In this document: in pieces, positions 21,386 to 33,004 of the stretch
Position numbering within the stretch: the stretch's first letter is position 1
How the letters are laid out: each line of letters starts with the position of its first letter
NCBI GenBank assembly: GCA_015179025.1
Contig: WHUX01000005.1
Span: 496,001 to 560,000, forward strand
DNA from: Terfezia claveryi
Lineage: Eukaryota > Ascomycota > Pezizomycetes > Pezizales > Pezizaceae
DNA: 64,000 nucleotides
Direction of reading: 5' to 3'
Translations under genes and position numbers: made by a program
The notes under the pieces: generated by a model
What the model was told of the DNA's origin: nothing
The model's database searches: none
The model's input: only the letters and a program-made list of their open reading frames with translations

Positions 21386-24163
21386 ATGTCTTCTACTTCC
21401 CTCACAGCCCTCACGAACACAACTACAATGACTGGGAAACTTACCTCCACTGCCCTCGTGGCAAATTGGACCTTCCAACAGGTCGATGGAGACAAAGAGC
21501 CACTCGCAGTTGTGCAAATGCCTACAAATATCCACCTTGACTTGATGCATCACGGAGTTATCCCTGATCCGTTTATTGGCAAGAATGAGATTGATGTGCA
21601 ATGGGTGGGTGAAGTAGACTGGGTCTACCGTACCACCTTCTCTAGCCCAAAGTTGGAGGGTGGTGAAAAGGCAGTATTAACCTTTGAGGGTCTGGATACC
21701 TTTGCGACGGTGCTGTTGGACGGTAAAGAGATTCTGAAGACAGACAATATGTTTATACCAGAAAGGGTTGATATTACTGATTTAGTAAACCAGGGGGAAA
21801 ATCACAAATTGGAGATCATCTTTAAAAGTGCATATTTGAAGGGAAAAAAGACCCAGGAGCAATATCCAGACCATAAATGGGGTTGCTGGAATGGTGACAG
21901 CAGTAGATTAGGTGTCAGGAAGGCACAATATCACTATGTGAGTATACCTTTCGTTCGCTGGATGAGTGAGAAATCAAGCATTAACGAATCTAATTTCCCA
22001 ATAGGGATGGGATTGGGGCCCAACTCTCATGACCTGTGGTCCATGGAGACCAATTATCTTAGAGACATATACTACCAGAATTTCGGATCTTTCGTTTAAT
22101 ATTGACGTTCCAGATTCTCTTACTGACGCCTTGATTAAAGCAAACGTAGAGGTGGAGCTACCTCCTGCCACTGCTACTGTCGTAGTTTCTGTCAGCTTTG
22201 ACCTTTCCTTCAATGGTACATCGATATCTACAATCTCCACACTAAATGCGGCTGATGGAACTGCAAGCACTACCTTCACAATTTCTGAGCCAGAGTTATG
22301 GTACCCTCATGGCTTTGGAGAACAGCCACTCTATCACCTTACAGCTACTCTCAAATCTGAGCATGGTGAAGTGATAGATGTGGTAACTAAAAGAATTGGT
22401 TTGCGAAGGGCAAGAGTTGTACAAAGACCATTGAAGGATCAACCAGGGTCGACATTTTTCTTTGAAATTAACGGCATTCCAATTTTCTGTGGTGGTAGCA
22501 ACTGGATTCCGGCCGATAACTTCATTCCAAGGATCTCGGAAAAGAGATATAAGGATTGGTTGCAACTTCTTGTTGATGGCAATCAGGTCATGGCAAGGTT
22601 GGTGCATTGTGGGCGTTTTTCTGAAATGGTCATTGTGTTAATATTCTGTGTAGAGTCTGGGGTGGCGGTATCTTTGAAGAGGAGATTTTCTACGATACTT
22701 GCGACGAACTTGGTATTCTTGTGTGGCAAGACTTCCTATTTGGCTGTGGGAACTACCCTACCTGGCCATCTCTCCTCGAATCCATTGAGCGTGAAGCTAC
22801 GGAGAACGTTAAGCGGCTCCGCCACCACCCTTCCATTGTCATCTATGCAGGAAACAACGAAGACTACCAATACATGGAATCGGAGAACCTCGAGTATGAC
22901 CCCAAGGATCTTAATCCTAGTAACTGGCTCAAGACCTCTTTTCCTGCACGTTATATCTACGAGAAGGTCTTAGTCGATGTTACAACCAAGTTAGTTCCGG
23001 AAACATACTACCACTTTGGGTCCCCCTATGGAGGAAAAGACACCCGGGATCCAACTGTTGGCGATATACATCAGTGGAACGTGTGGCACGGCACACAAGA
23101 AAAGTACCAGAACTTCGATAAACTTGCTGGTCGCTTTGTCAGTGAATTTGGTATGGAGGCTTTCCCTGACCTCCAGACTATAGAGGGATTCTTGCCAAAG
23201 GGCAAGGAAGATGCAGATCTATATGCGCAGAGCTCGACTATGGATTTCCACAACAAGGCAGACGGCCACGAGAGGAGAATTGCGCTTTACTTGGTAGAGA
23301 ATCTCCAATACTCACCATCACCCATTGCGCAATATATTTACTCAACGCAATTGATGCAGTCAGAGTGTTTATCTTCGGCCTATCGCCTTTGGCGAAGAGA
23401 GTGGAAAGGCCCAGGGAGGGAGTATACTGCTGGAGCGTTGGTATGGCAGATAAATGACTGCTGGCCTGTAACGTCTTGGGCTATCGTTGATTATCACCTC
23501 CGACCTAAATACGCTTACCATACTATCGCTCGGGAACTTGCGCCCGTTACAGTCGCCATGAAGAGAGTGGAGATTGATACCCCCAGGGATAAATATACCA
23601 GAGTACATATCAAGCGGGACTACAGACTACAGATTTGGGCGAGCAACTTCAAGCTTCACAATATCACTAGGATAAAACTCGTCGTGAAAGGATTCGACAG
23701 CACGAATGGAAACGAGGTGTACAACGAGACTCTCGCCTCAGATATTACCCTCGAGTCAAATCGCACATCTGAACTGGTTGATATTTCAATGCCAGGGCTG
23801 GGTATTGATTCCCCTAGCGATGATGACGTCAGGAAGGTGGTTCATGTTGCATACCTCCAGGATAAGGACGGAAACCAATTAGCGCGAAGAGTGAGCTGGC
23901 CTGAACCCTTGAAGTATCTCCACCTAGATAAGGATGCTCGAGGACTCGTGGTAAGGTTGAAGGACGGAATATTGGCTGTTAAGGCGGAGGTGCCTGTGAA
24001 GGGTTTGGCGTTTGAGATTACGGATGCGAAGGTGGCGGATGGTGTGGTTTGGGAAGATAATTTGGTGGATTTGGTGCCCGGAGAGGTGGTGGAGGTGAAG
24101 GTGAAGGGGCTGAAGGATGAGGATGTCAAGTATCTTGGGTGGAGATGGTATGGGATGGCCTAG
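21386..24163 (+). CDS. GH2 beta-mannosidase (cytosolic MndB-type)
   Basis: Three exons: 21386-21937, 22005-22597 and 22654-24163 (introns 67 and 56 bp), joining into 884 residues. Features in order: an N-terminal jelly-roll (DVQWVGEVDWVYRTTF, LTFEGLDTFATVLLDG), the beta-mannosidase signature GWDWGPTL directly after intron 1, a central Ig-like domain, then the TIM barrel with RVWGGGIFEEEIFYDTCDEL across intron 2, WQDFLFGCGNYP, the acid/base in AGNNED (Glu451) and the nucleophile in VSEFGMEAFP (Glu546), followed by WQINDCWPVTSW. It releases mannose from the non-reducing end of beta-1,4-manno-oligosaccharides. No signal peptide is visible, which fits the intracellular clade and import of oligomers by a transporter. 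An internal Met (21428) is an alternative start. Confidence 0.92.
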
Positions 24164-25027
24164 GTGTCGTGGAGTTTCCGTTGGTTATTTGTAGCATAAA
24201 GGATTTCTTTAAGTAGTATGTTGCTTAATAAGGGGAAACATGAAGGCCAGTTACAAAATCTTCAAGGATACCTACAATACCGCGCTTCTATCATCATACT
24301 ACATCAAGTTTACCCTCACAATTGTACTTGCCGACCTTTAGGGCTTTTGTTTCAAGTTCAGGTAACAACAGCTATGAAAATGCCTTGAGCCAAATGGAAG
24401 CGATCATACCATACAACTGGCGCATATATGTAAGGTGAGATAAAAAAGAATAACTAATATGTGCTTAAATACACTCAAAATTTCCAGCGATTGCTGCATA
24501 TTTAGTGGCCGTCCTATATGCAAACCAGGACATATTGTAAATAAAAAATCGTTCTAATATAAGCATCTTGGAACTTCTATATGTACTAGAGTAAATTATA
24601 GGCTCCATCTCCTTCTCTTAAGAAGCTCCAAGGCCAGGACTTCTACCACTCTAAACCCAAGCTACGTCTGAACCTCCCTGTCATGGTTGTACAGTAAGCC
24701 CGACTGCAGGTTTGAACTTCCTCAAAAAACATGTAAAGTCCTGAGGATAACGGAACAAATCTCGGTTTGTCCCCTGACGACTTATTACCCTCAGTTACGC
24801 CAAGCCGTTGTCTGGGCAACCGCCTGAATGTCGCTATAATGTAGTGTTTATCATGTCTTTCTTTAATTTGGAGAGCTCCCTAAAATACCTACATCGATGC
24901 ATCCCCACGGAACACTTCCCGCACGCTTCAATTCCCAGCCATCCACAATCTCAATCTGCGTGCTGCACCTCGGACGGCTGCACCTCAATGGGAAACACAG
25001 CAACCTGAATTTCTCTGATAATAAATA
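24164..25027. other. Intergenic region upstream of the GH3 gene
   Basis: About 860 bp holding the 3' end of the beta-mannosidase transcript and the promoter of the GH3 gene. No gene or clear regulatory motif is recognised. Confidence 0.5.
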
Positions 25028-28027
25028 ATGTCTGAAGCGCCGCATACAGTATCAGGGTCACTCCTTGGGCATCCTCTCCAAACAAACGGCGCGACAGCAG
25101 GCGCAGCGGGTAAAACAGTCGGGGGGGTGGCTGCAAGTGGGACGAGCATCTGGTCAACCACGAAAGGGAAAGTAGTTGTGCTGTCGGGTCTCGCTTTACT
25201 CGGACTTGTATTGGGACTTTCGTTGGGATTGACAGTTGGGAGACGGAATAACAGTAATACCTGCAGTCTGGGCAACAATTCGACGGGACAAGGCACTAAC
25301 GACAATGGAGGTCCGAAAGATGGAGTTACAAATGTGCCCGACTATAGCAGTAACTGGAAGCAACCCGAGAACCTCGCGACATCGGAGGGATGGTTTCCCG
25401 CACCAAGAGGTGGCAGTGACCCTGCATGGGTGGAGGCATACCGAAAGGCAGCGAAGTTGGTAGGAAAGATGTCATTGTTGGAGAAGGTTAATGTGACTAC
25501 GGGGACGGGATGGCAGATGGGTCCCTGTGTAGGGAATACAGGGACGACGAGTGTAGGGTTTCCGAGTTTATGTCTTCAGGACGGTCCACTGGGGATTCGG
25601 TATGCGTACCCTATCACTGCTTTCCCAGCAGGGATCACGACGGCTACTACTTTTAACAAAGACCTGATGCACTCCCGTGGAAGAGCAATGGGTCAAGAGG
25701 CTCAAAATCTTGGAATCAATGCCCTCCTTGGACCGTGCATAGGCCCACTGGGGCGATCACCACTAGGAGGTCGGAATTGGGAAGCCTTTGGGGCTGATCC
25801 TTATCTCCAAGGGGTGGCAGGGCAGCTCACTGTTCGTGGTATCCAAGAATTGAGGGTAATGGCTGTGGTGAAACACTGGTTAGGAAATGAACAAGAGAGA
25901 TTTCGAAGGAAGGGTGAGTTAGGGAGCTGGCCTAAGGTGAAGGAAGCAATAAGTGCGAATATCGGAGGGCGAGCCGCGCGGGAGGTATATGCCTGGCCTT
26001 TCCAAGATGCTGTGCGGGAGGGTGCGACTGGGGTAATGTGTTCCTACCAGCAAGTGAATAACAGTTATGCCTGTGAGAATAGCTGGCTCCTGAATGGGCT
26101 GCTGAAAGATGAGCTGGGATTTCAAGGGTTTGTGGTCAGTGACTGGCTTGCGCAGCGATCCGGTGTAAACAGTGTCATTGCGGGAATGGATATGACAATG
26201 CCAGGGGATGGGTTAGGTTGGGCTGACGGTTTATCGCTCCTCGGTGCGAATCTCACAAGCATGGTCATTAACGGGACTGTGCCTGTCTCCCGCCTCGACG
26301 ATATGGCTCTCCGTATCGTCGCATCATGGTATAAACTCGGTCAAGATTCCCCAAATTTTCTCCCAAAGCAGAAGAAACCACTCTTTTCAAGTTGGTTAAG
26401 GGATGAGATTGGCCCATTATACCCCCGTTCCAGTGATCAGGATCAACAAATGGTTGTGCAAAACTACTTCATAGACCCACGGGGAGGAAATCTGTCACAG
26501 ATTCAAACCGGGGATGAGGATCATGCAAAGCTAGCAAGGCAGGTTGCCGCGGAGGGTATCGTGATGCTGAAGAATGTCAACGGGACACTTCCAATGTCTG
26601 GTGGCACTATTAGAAAAGGTCCCTACAAGCAAATTGGGATTTTTGGAAGCGATGCAGCTCACAGCCCCATTGGTCCAAATGGCTGTATCGACCGATCGTG
26701 CAATATAGGCACCCTAGGGCAAGGCTGGGGCAGCGGCAGCGTCGAATATGCATACCTCATTTCACCACTTGAGGCCATTCAAGCGCGAGCAATACAAGAC
26801 CAGACCACAGTGGACTTCGTGTTGCAGGACGGAGGTAATTCAGTTAACAGCACGGCATACCAAGTCAACAAACGCGGAAAGGACGCAGCGTGCCTTATTT
26901 TCGTAACTAGTGATTCCGGCGAAGGGTATGTCAGTGCAGAGGGGAATTTAGGGGACAGGAACGACCTGAAACTATGGCACGATGGGGATAAAGCAATTCT
27001 TTCGGTCGCAGACAATTGTGAAAACACAATAGTTGTGATACATTCAGTTGGACCGGTGCTGATGGAGGCCTGGGCTGATCATCCCAATGTCACGGCTATC
27101 CTGATGGCCAATCTACCAGGACAGGAATCTGGATCCTCACTGGTCGATGTACTCTACGGAAATGTCAATCCTTCTGGACACCTCCCATATACCATCGGGA
27201 AATCTCTAGCTGATTATGGTGCCGACGCGGAGATTATGTGGGATCCTAATTGGGAAATTCCGCAGCAGGATTTTACAGAGGGGATTTATATCGACTATAA
27301 ATGGTTCGATAAACAGAATATCACGCCAAGATATGAGTTTGGCTATGGAATGAGCTATACGAGTTTCAATTTTACACGGCTAGAAATCACAACACTTTGG
27401 AACGGAGAATTGGCGGAGGAACCCCCATCGGCCATGGGGTTGAGTGTGAAGAACGCCGAGATCAGTAATTCTACGTTACCGAAGGGGAAAGATTTGCTGT
27501 TCCCCAAAGGCTGGAAGCGCCTCGGTTACTTTGTATATCCATACCTTCCCTCACAAACCGAAATGACAACGCTAGTGCCTACTCCCTACCCCTACCCTCC
27601 TGGGTACTCGGATTCCCAACGCAATCTCACATCCACCCACTCCTCCAGTGGCGGCTACCAAGGCGGAAACCCTGCCCTCTGGGACCCAATATTCCGGGTT
27701 GAGTTGCTTGTCACTAATACTGGGAAGGTTGCTGGCAAGGTAGCTGCCCAGCTATATCTTAGCTTTCCTAAAGACATCGAATATGATACGCCTGTTAGGC
27801 AGTTGAGAGGCTTCGAGAAGGTGGAGTTGGCAGTGGGTGAGAGTAAGATTGTGGTGTTTGAGTTGACGAGGAGGGATATTAGTGTCTGGTCGGAGGAGAA
27901 GGGGGCTTGGGTTGTACCAAGGGATAAGGAGGGACTAGGAGTGGGAAGTTATGGAGTGTTTGTGGGGCCGAGTTCCAGAGGTAAGGGAGTCAGCGGGGAG
28001 ACGGGGAAGATACCGAGCGTGGATTAG
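25028..28027 (+). CDS. GH3 beta-glucosidase with N-terminal membrane anchor
   Basis: One intron-free frame of 999 residues. Instead of a cleavable signal peptide, residues 1-47 are polar and a single hydrophobic segment follows (about 48-70, VVVLSGLALLGLVLGLSLGL), then RR and a Ser/Asn-rich stalk: a type II membrane protein with the enzyme outside. The GH3 N-domain shows LCLQDGPLGIR, GINALLGPCIGPLGRSPLGG, VKHWLGNEQE and the nucleophile in GFVVSDW (Asp372). The C-domain carries GEGYVS...GNLGDRNDL (probable acid/base Glu632), and a fibronectin III-like domain ends the protein (VTNTGKVAGKVAAQLYLSFP, PVRQLRGFEKVEL). It hydrolyses terminal beta-glucosyl residues of cello- or related oligosaccharides at the cell surface. 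Similar anchored GH3 enzymes exist in other ascomycetes. It follows the beta-mannosidase gene on the same strand. Confidence 0.92.
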   Translation: MSEAPHTVSGSLLGHPLQTNGATAGAAGKTVGGVAASGTSIWSTTKGKVVVLSGLALLGLVLGLSLGLTVGRRNNSNTCSLGNNSTGQGTNDNGGPKDGVTNVPDYSSNWKQPENLATSEGWFPAPRGGSDPAWVEAYRKAAKLVGKMSLLEKVNVTTGTGWQMGPCVGNTGTTSVGFPSLCLQDGPLGIRYAYPITAFPAGITTATTFNKDLMHSRGRAMGQEAQNLGINALLGPCIGPLGRSPLGGRNWEAFGADPYLQGVAGQLTVRGIQELRVMAVVKHWLGNEQERFRRKGELGSWPKVKEAISANIGGRAAREVYAWPFQDAVREGATGVMCSYQQVNNSYACENSWLLNGLLKDELGFQGFVVSDWLAQRSGVNSVIAGMDMTMPGDGLGWADGLSLLGANLTSMVINGTVPVSRLDDMALRIVASWYKLGQDSPNFLPKQKKPLFSSWLRDEIGPLYPRSSDQDQQMVVQNYFIDPRGGNLSQIQTGDEDHAKLARQVAAEGIVMLKNVNGTLPMSGGTIRKGPYKQIGIFGSDAAHSPIGPNGCIDRSCNIGTLGQGWGSGSVEYAYLISPLEAIQARAIQDQTTVDFVLQDGGNSVNSTAYQVNKRGKDAACLIFVTSDSGEGYVSAEGNLGDRNDLKLWHDGDKAILSVADNCENTIVVIHSVGPVLMEAWADHPNVTAILMANLPGQESGSSLVDVLYGNVNPSGHLPYTIGKSLADYGADAEIMWDPNWEIPQQDFTEGIYIDYKWFDKQNITPRYEFGYGMSYTSFNFTRLEITTLWNGELAEEPPSAMGLSVKNAEISNSTLPKGKDLLFPKGWKRLGYFVYPYLPSQTEMTTLVPTPYPYPPGYSDSQRNLTSTHSSSGGYQGGNPALWDPIFRVELLVTNTGKVAGKVAAQLYLSFPKDIEYDTPVRQLRGFEKVELAVGESKIVVFELTRRDISVWSEEKGAWVVPRDKEGLGVGSYGVFVGPSSRGKGVSGETGKIPSVD

Positions 28028-31000
28028 GTGAGAGATGATGTTAAGAGATCACGCACTAGGTTAAGTAAATAGTTTGGGGATTTTCCTTTTATTTCTTTTA
28101 CATTCAAGTTACGAGGATATACATATACCCAGAGTTTGTACCTTTTCAAGATTAATGATATAATCAATAATGCTGGGGCTTCAAAGCTATGAGTCGAAAT
28201 TTGTTTCTCCTAATTCAATGGCATGGCATGGCATAGATCTAACTTTGAATAGAAAACTGCCTCGAGCTTACCAATTGCCCGAGGGGGATCTCTCCATGTG
28301 AGAGAGGCCTGTATATAAAAGTGAGCTGCCTATGAGGTTTCCAAAGCTGTCTACCGGCATATTGTAAATAGAAATAATATAAAATTACACCAATTAACCG
28401 CAGCTAAGAGGTTTTTCCTCGAGAAACTTGGCTCGGATATCTTTGAAAGCTGCGGTTCAATAAATATAATAGGGCTTACTGTTGAATCGGAAAAGATATC
28501 ATGGTAATTAAAAATCTGCATAGTTGGGTATACTCAAAACAATTTCGCACCCCCCCTCTCTCTCAGCCTTCTCATAATAACGATATATATGTGTTACAAC
28601 AACAATTGTTCTGGGCCGCTCACGGGCAATTAAATATTACTCAATTTGGTGTTTAATGCACTTGTATTGATAAAGGTTTACGAGTACTGATTTACCCCCC
28701 CAAAAAAAGAAATGATAACGGTATACCTAGCTGGAGCTATCCCAGCGACTGGAACAGATTCATGTATTTCCCAGTCGACTAGACCTCCATCTAATATTGC
28801 AATTTGCTTCAGCTAGAGCTGAGAGGTTAATACAGTCATGATCTGTTAACACTTTCGTATGTCAATAAATCGAGAATTTCAGATTATTCCTAAAGTAATG
28901 ATGATTATTCCGAACTTCACTGAATTCCACATAGCGCATCGATATTTAGTACAAGATGGTCTATATAGCCTGAACCATAAGGCCCCATATATTAAAACCC
29001 CATAGATAAGAACCCATAGATAGGAAACTAATTTTCAAATATCTATTGCATAGGAAACGTTGCAACAGTAGCAAGAAACTCAGTATCCTAACTCTCCATT
29101 CCAGTCATCATCAGAGACGAAGGTGATGAGTTGTTAACTACACAAGCATGTACTTCATCATTTGAAGGGCTTGAGGTAATTTTTCCGGAATTCTCCCCTT
29201 GTCCAATGTCTGCCGTCTCCCTGTGATGTGGAAGGGGTGGTCAAAATGACTTCACAGGGTGTTTTTTGAGTGTAGCAGAATGTTTTGTTCGATTCACAGT
29301 TACCAAATTGAGGTTTTATATTAATTGCCCGCGAGCGGCCCAGAACATACATATATTGCAAAAAAAAAAAAATTGCTTCTACATCTATAGGCATCAAATA
29401 TATCGAGAATTTGGTATACTTGTGCCGTATGCTGGTCTTCAAAAACGGTATATATCGTTCGTGATGGTTTGTTCCCCGGAATAATGCATGCGCACGGTAT
29501 AGATCTATAGGGCATGTGTAGTCTATGCCTGCGATCTCCAATACAAACCCATGAGATCATCTATTGATAGTTTCCGTATCCCTCGTATAGTTTATGTCTA
29601 TACTTAAACCTAATTTCAGCATAATGAAGCCAAACTACGAGCTTATTTTTATGAGCATGGGCCAATATCGATCGACCTCAGTAGGCACCAGCACCATAGA
29701 GACAGAGCATATATAGTCTTATAACCCCGATTCCTACGGTACTATACGCCCTTTATGGACCAATCGTAACTGCTAGACTAAGATTTTTTTTTTGGGAAAA
29801 AAAAAAGCACTTTTCTGTGACTATTACGTTCCAACTAAGCACCGTTTTTGTATTCATCTTCAGATACTAATTTCGAGATTTTGGCAAAGCCTAGTGTCCT
29901 AGTTCCAGGAAACATCCCAGACGAATCAATTAGAGAGTTGAAATTGGAGCTACTTTGTCATAATGGCTGATTGCTAGTAGGTATTTCTAAAAGCGTTTCA
30001 ATATGTTGATACATCGACTGCATATACGTAAATGGCCATGTATGTAATACTGGTTATCAAATTCAGACTTGAAACCGTGTCTCTAGGGTAATTGCACGAT
30101 CTTCTCGCGTAGAGAGTCACTCATCTGTGGGCCGAATGGCTGAAATTGTCGTTAGTTGTATTTTGCGTAACTGTCGGAATCTCATTCAGATGGAATACCA
30201 GATCGGGAAGTCGCTCAATTTCCAAGCAGGGTAGTCTGGTTCAAGCAGGGTTAGTCAACGGCTATCTGACTCATCAAGTCAGCCTTGGATTCTACCTTAC
30301 TTTAGAGTGCCCCGCACAATGACTTTGTAATCAATGAGACTGCAAGTTTGAAACAAAACGAACATCCTCTCAATCTTCAGACTCCGCGTTTCCCATAAGA
30401 TTAAGAACAACGATGAATCATTTTGCTAGGGTTCGGAAACTCCAGCTGAGAGTGCACTCCTTTGTCTAGATCTGCCTAACGGGTAAGCTTCCACTTTGCT
30501 CTGCACCCCCCATGACCATTACAGGTCTGAATCGTCTTCAGCTCGTTTGCTACCGGAGATATTCGATGGTGCCTTGCAGCACCTCCTACCGGAAATAAGG
30601 GTGACAACCTGGTTGCAAAGTCCTCCGGTACCGGTACCGGTTTTGATTCACCGAGCAGCAAATGCATTTGGTTTCTCCAGGATTTGGCTACAGCGACTAA
30701 GCCATGTCAAGAGAAATGCTTCAATTGCCGTTATTCATGAGGATCGTTGCCGTATACCACATGACTGGTCCAGGGATTTGAGTCAACGCAATATCTTCCT
30801 AGACTGGCTTTGGTAGGGTGTACTGGCTTCAAGTCACCATAATCAGCTGAAGCGTGCATAATCTTACAGCATATACATACATCTGTAACGGGCCCGGGCA
30901 TAGCACTGTGTATCAGTTTGAGCCTCAATTATTAACGGTTTCCCATCCGTCATGTACGACGTTAACATTCCCCAACACATGAAGTCTGCTTCTATCCCTT

Positions 31001-33004
31001 GGCTGGAGCTAATTCAGTGCCGGTGGAGGCCTCTCACTAAACCAAAAATTTACTTGAAACTATTCTACACTGGTATTTTGGTCCAGTTCCAGTCTTACCA
31101 GTGCTGTTTCTCCACTGGTACTGAGTTTACTCCTGTCTTACATGGGTACACTGCAGGCTGAAACGCCTCGCTGAGCAAGTGTTACAAGTGTTACAAGTAG
31201 TGACATACAAGAGTTGGGCGCTTTTGCATGTAGTATGGGAAGCTTCCCCTCGCTAAATACCACTCATGTACATTTGATCTCTGAATGGTTATTTCGTTCT
31301 GTAACCTGCATGACGCTTATTATATGCATACGTGAGGCATACAGTGCGCTATTGCAATGCCTAAAGAATATCGTGTGCGTATACCCCCGCCGGAAATAAC
31401 ACGTTATCTAATATGGAACAAAAATTCTATCACCCTTGATGAGAATACAACATTGCAAATGGATCCTCAGACCGTTATGACTTGATCATTTCTACTTTTT
31501 AAGCAATCCTTGATGATTTATAGTTGTGTTTGGCTTCTTTAGATATACAAGATAGATTGGGGGGTTTATTTTCTGCCAAAACCTACTGTTTTTGAGGAGG
31601 AACTTTGGATCTAATTACAGGGCCTCCTGGACTGACCTTGTGGAGCCTCATTCTTACCTAACTCAACACCGTTATATGTTAACAGTTCCGAATGAAAGAA
31701 GCACCGCCGACCCCAGTCTAGTGCTAGGGAACTATCACAATTCGATTTCATTCATGTATTTTACATGGGGTGGTGACATGGGACCGAGGTATTTCGGCAG
31801 TAAGAGTTGATGATTACTTCTAATTCCGTTCCAATTGTTCCACGCAGATGAAATGACAACCAATCAATCATACCTTAGTTCGTGGAGGCTCTCCATACCT
31901 TGCCAGCAGCACGATTACTGATCACTAAAAAAGCGGTCGGATATTAATATTACCGTGCTCAGCTTATGCATATACAGGAGTACAGGTCGGAAAATCCCTC
32001 TAGATCAACTGCGACGGAAGAAATCGTTTTCGGGTGCTCTCTCGTGAGTGTGGCCTGGGGACTCAAGGCCAATACAGCTCTAGATATAGTCAGCGTGGCG
32101 GCTATTGAGCTCGAGAGGTACTGCATTCCAGAGATCTGTCGAGCTTCTGTATATTGGACATCTGCATAAAGACGGATGCTCACTGTCAAACAGTACTTGT
32201 CCCTTTCTCTTTCAGCCTCATGTGCAATCACTCGTGCTCTTGCATTAGCACGCACTGAGTGTGGGAAGGGTGCCCTGCCTTCCTGCATTCGACTCTTCGC
32301 ATGCTGGTCATAGTGTTCTCCCCAGGCCCATCTCAAAGGCAAGCCGGAAGAAGCCTGCTGGTTTGCCCAGGTTGGGTGTTTAGGAGTATTGTTGCCTGTG
32401 GGTATTCTAGATTCCATCACTATGCCTTGTGTAAATTGAAGCTCATTTATTATAGTCCGAGTTACATAACACAAGTCCCAAGGGTTTCATCAATCTATCA
32501 AATGATATAATGGCGACTCTCGTAAATTCCTGCTCCACGGGCCTCGGATTAGGCTGTCGTAGTACAACTACACAGTCAGCGGAGTATTCTGCAGGTTGTT
32601 TCGGCGGCAAGTCGAGACACCTCGTCACACCATCCGGCATGTGTGGATGGTACAAAAGGTCGTCAGTCTGCCATGAGGAAAAGCAAATGCAGTCGATGGT
32701 AGTCCTAGACTATTTCCAATCCAGCCCCAGCGCTTCTACGCGTTTAAGACTAAAAATGACCACGAGGCAAAACCCGGAATTTCTCGAGCTGATGCCGACC
32801 TGAGATACTTCCCGACAACTCTTCTCCTTCGTGAATGACCCTCAGTCAAAAAGATGCAGATACCCTAAATTTGATAAATATCTCCTGGGATAGGATTTAT
32901 ATGAACAGTAGGAGAACCCCAACTCTAATTCCTCGATCATCAGATTTCCTCCACCGAAGACAACCACCTGGTACTTGAGACTTCCAGACCTGCTCGAAGA
33001 GTGA
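28028..33004. other. Gene-poor 5 kb
   Basis: No coding region, RNA gene or mobile element is recognised. Open frames up to 171 codons (for example minus strand 31959-32474) lack motifs and plausible exon partners. An A run at 29360-29372 and facing T and A runs near 29786-29808 are present. The last several hundred bases should include the promoter of the bZIP gene. Confidence 0.45.
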
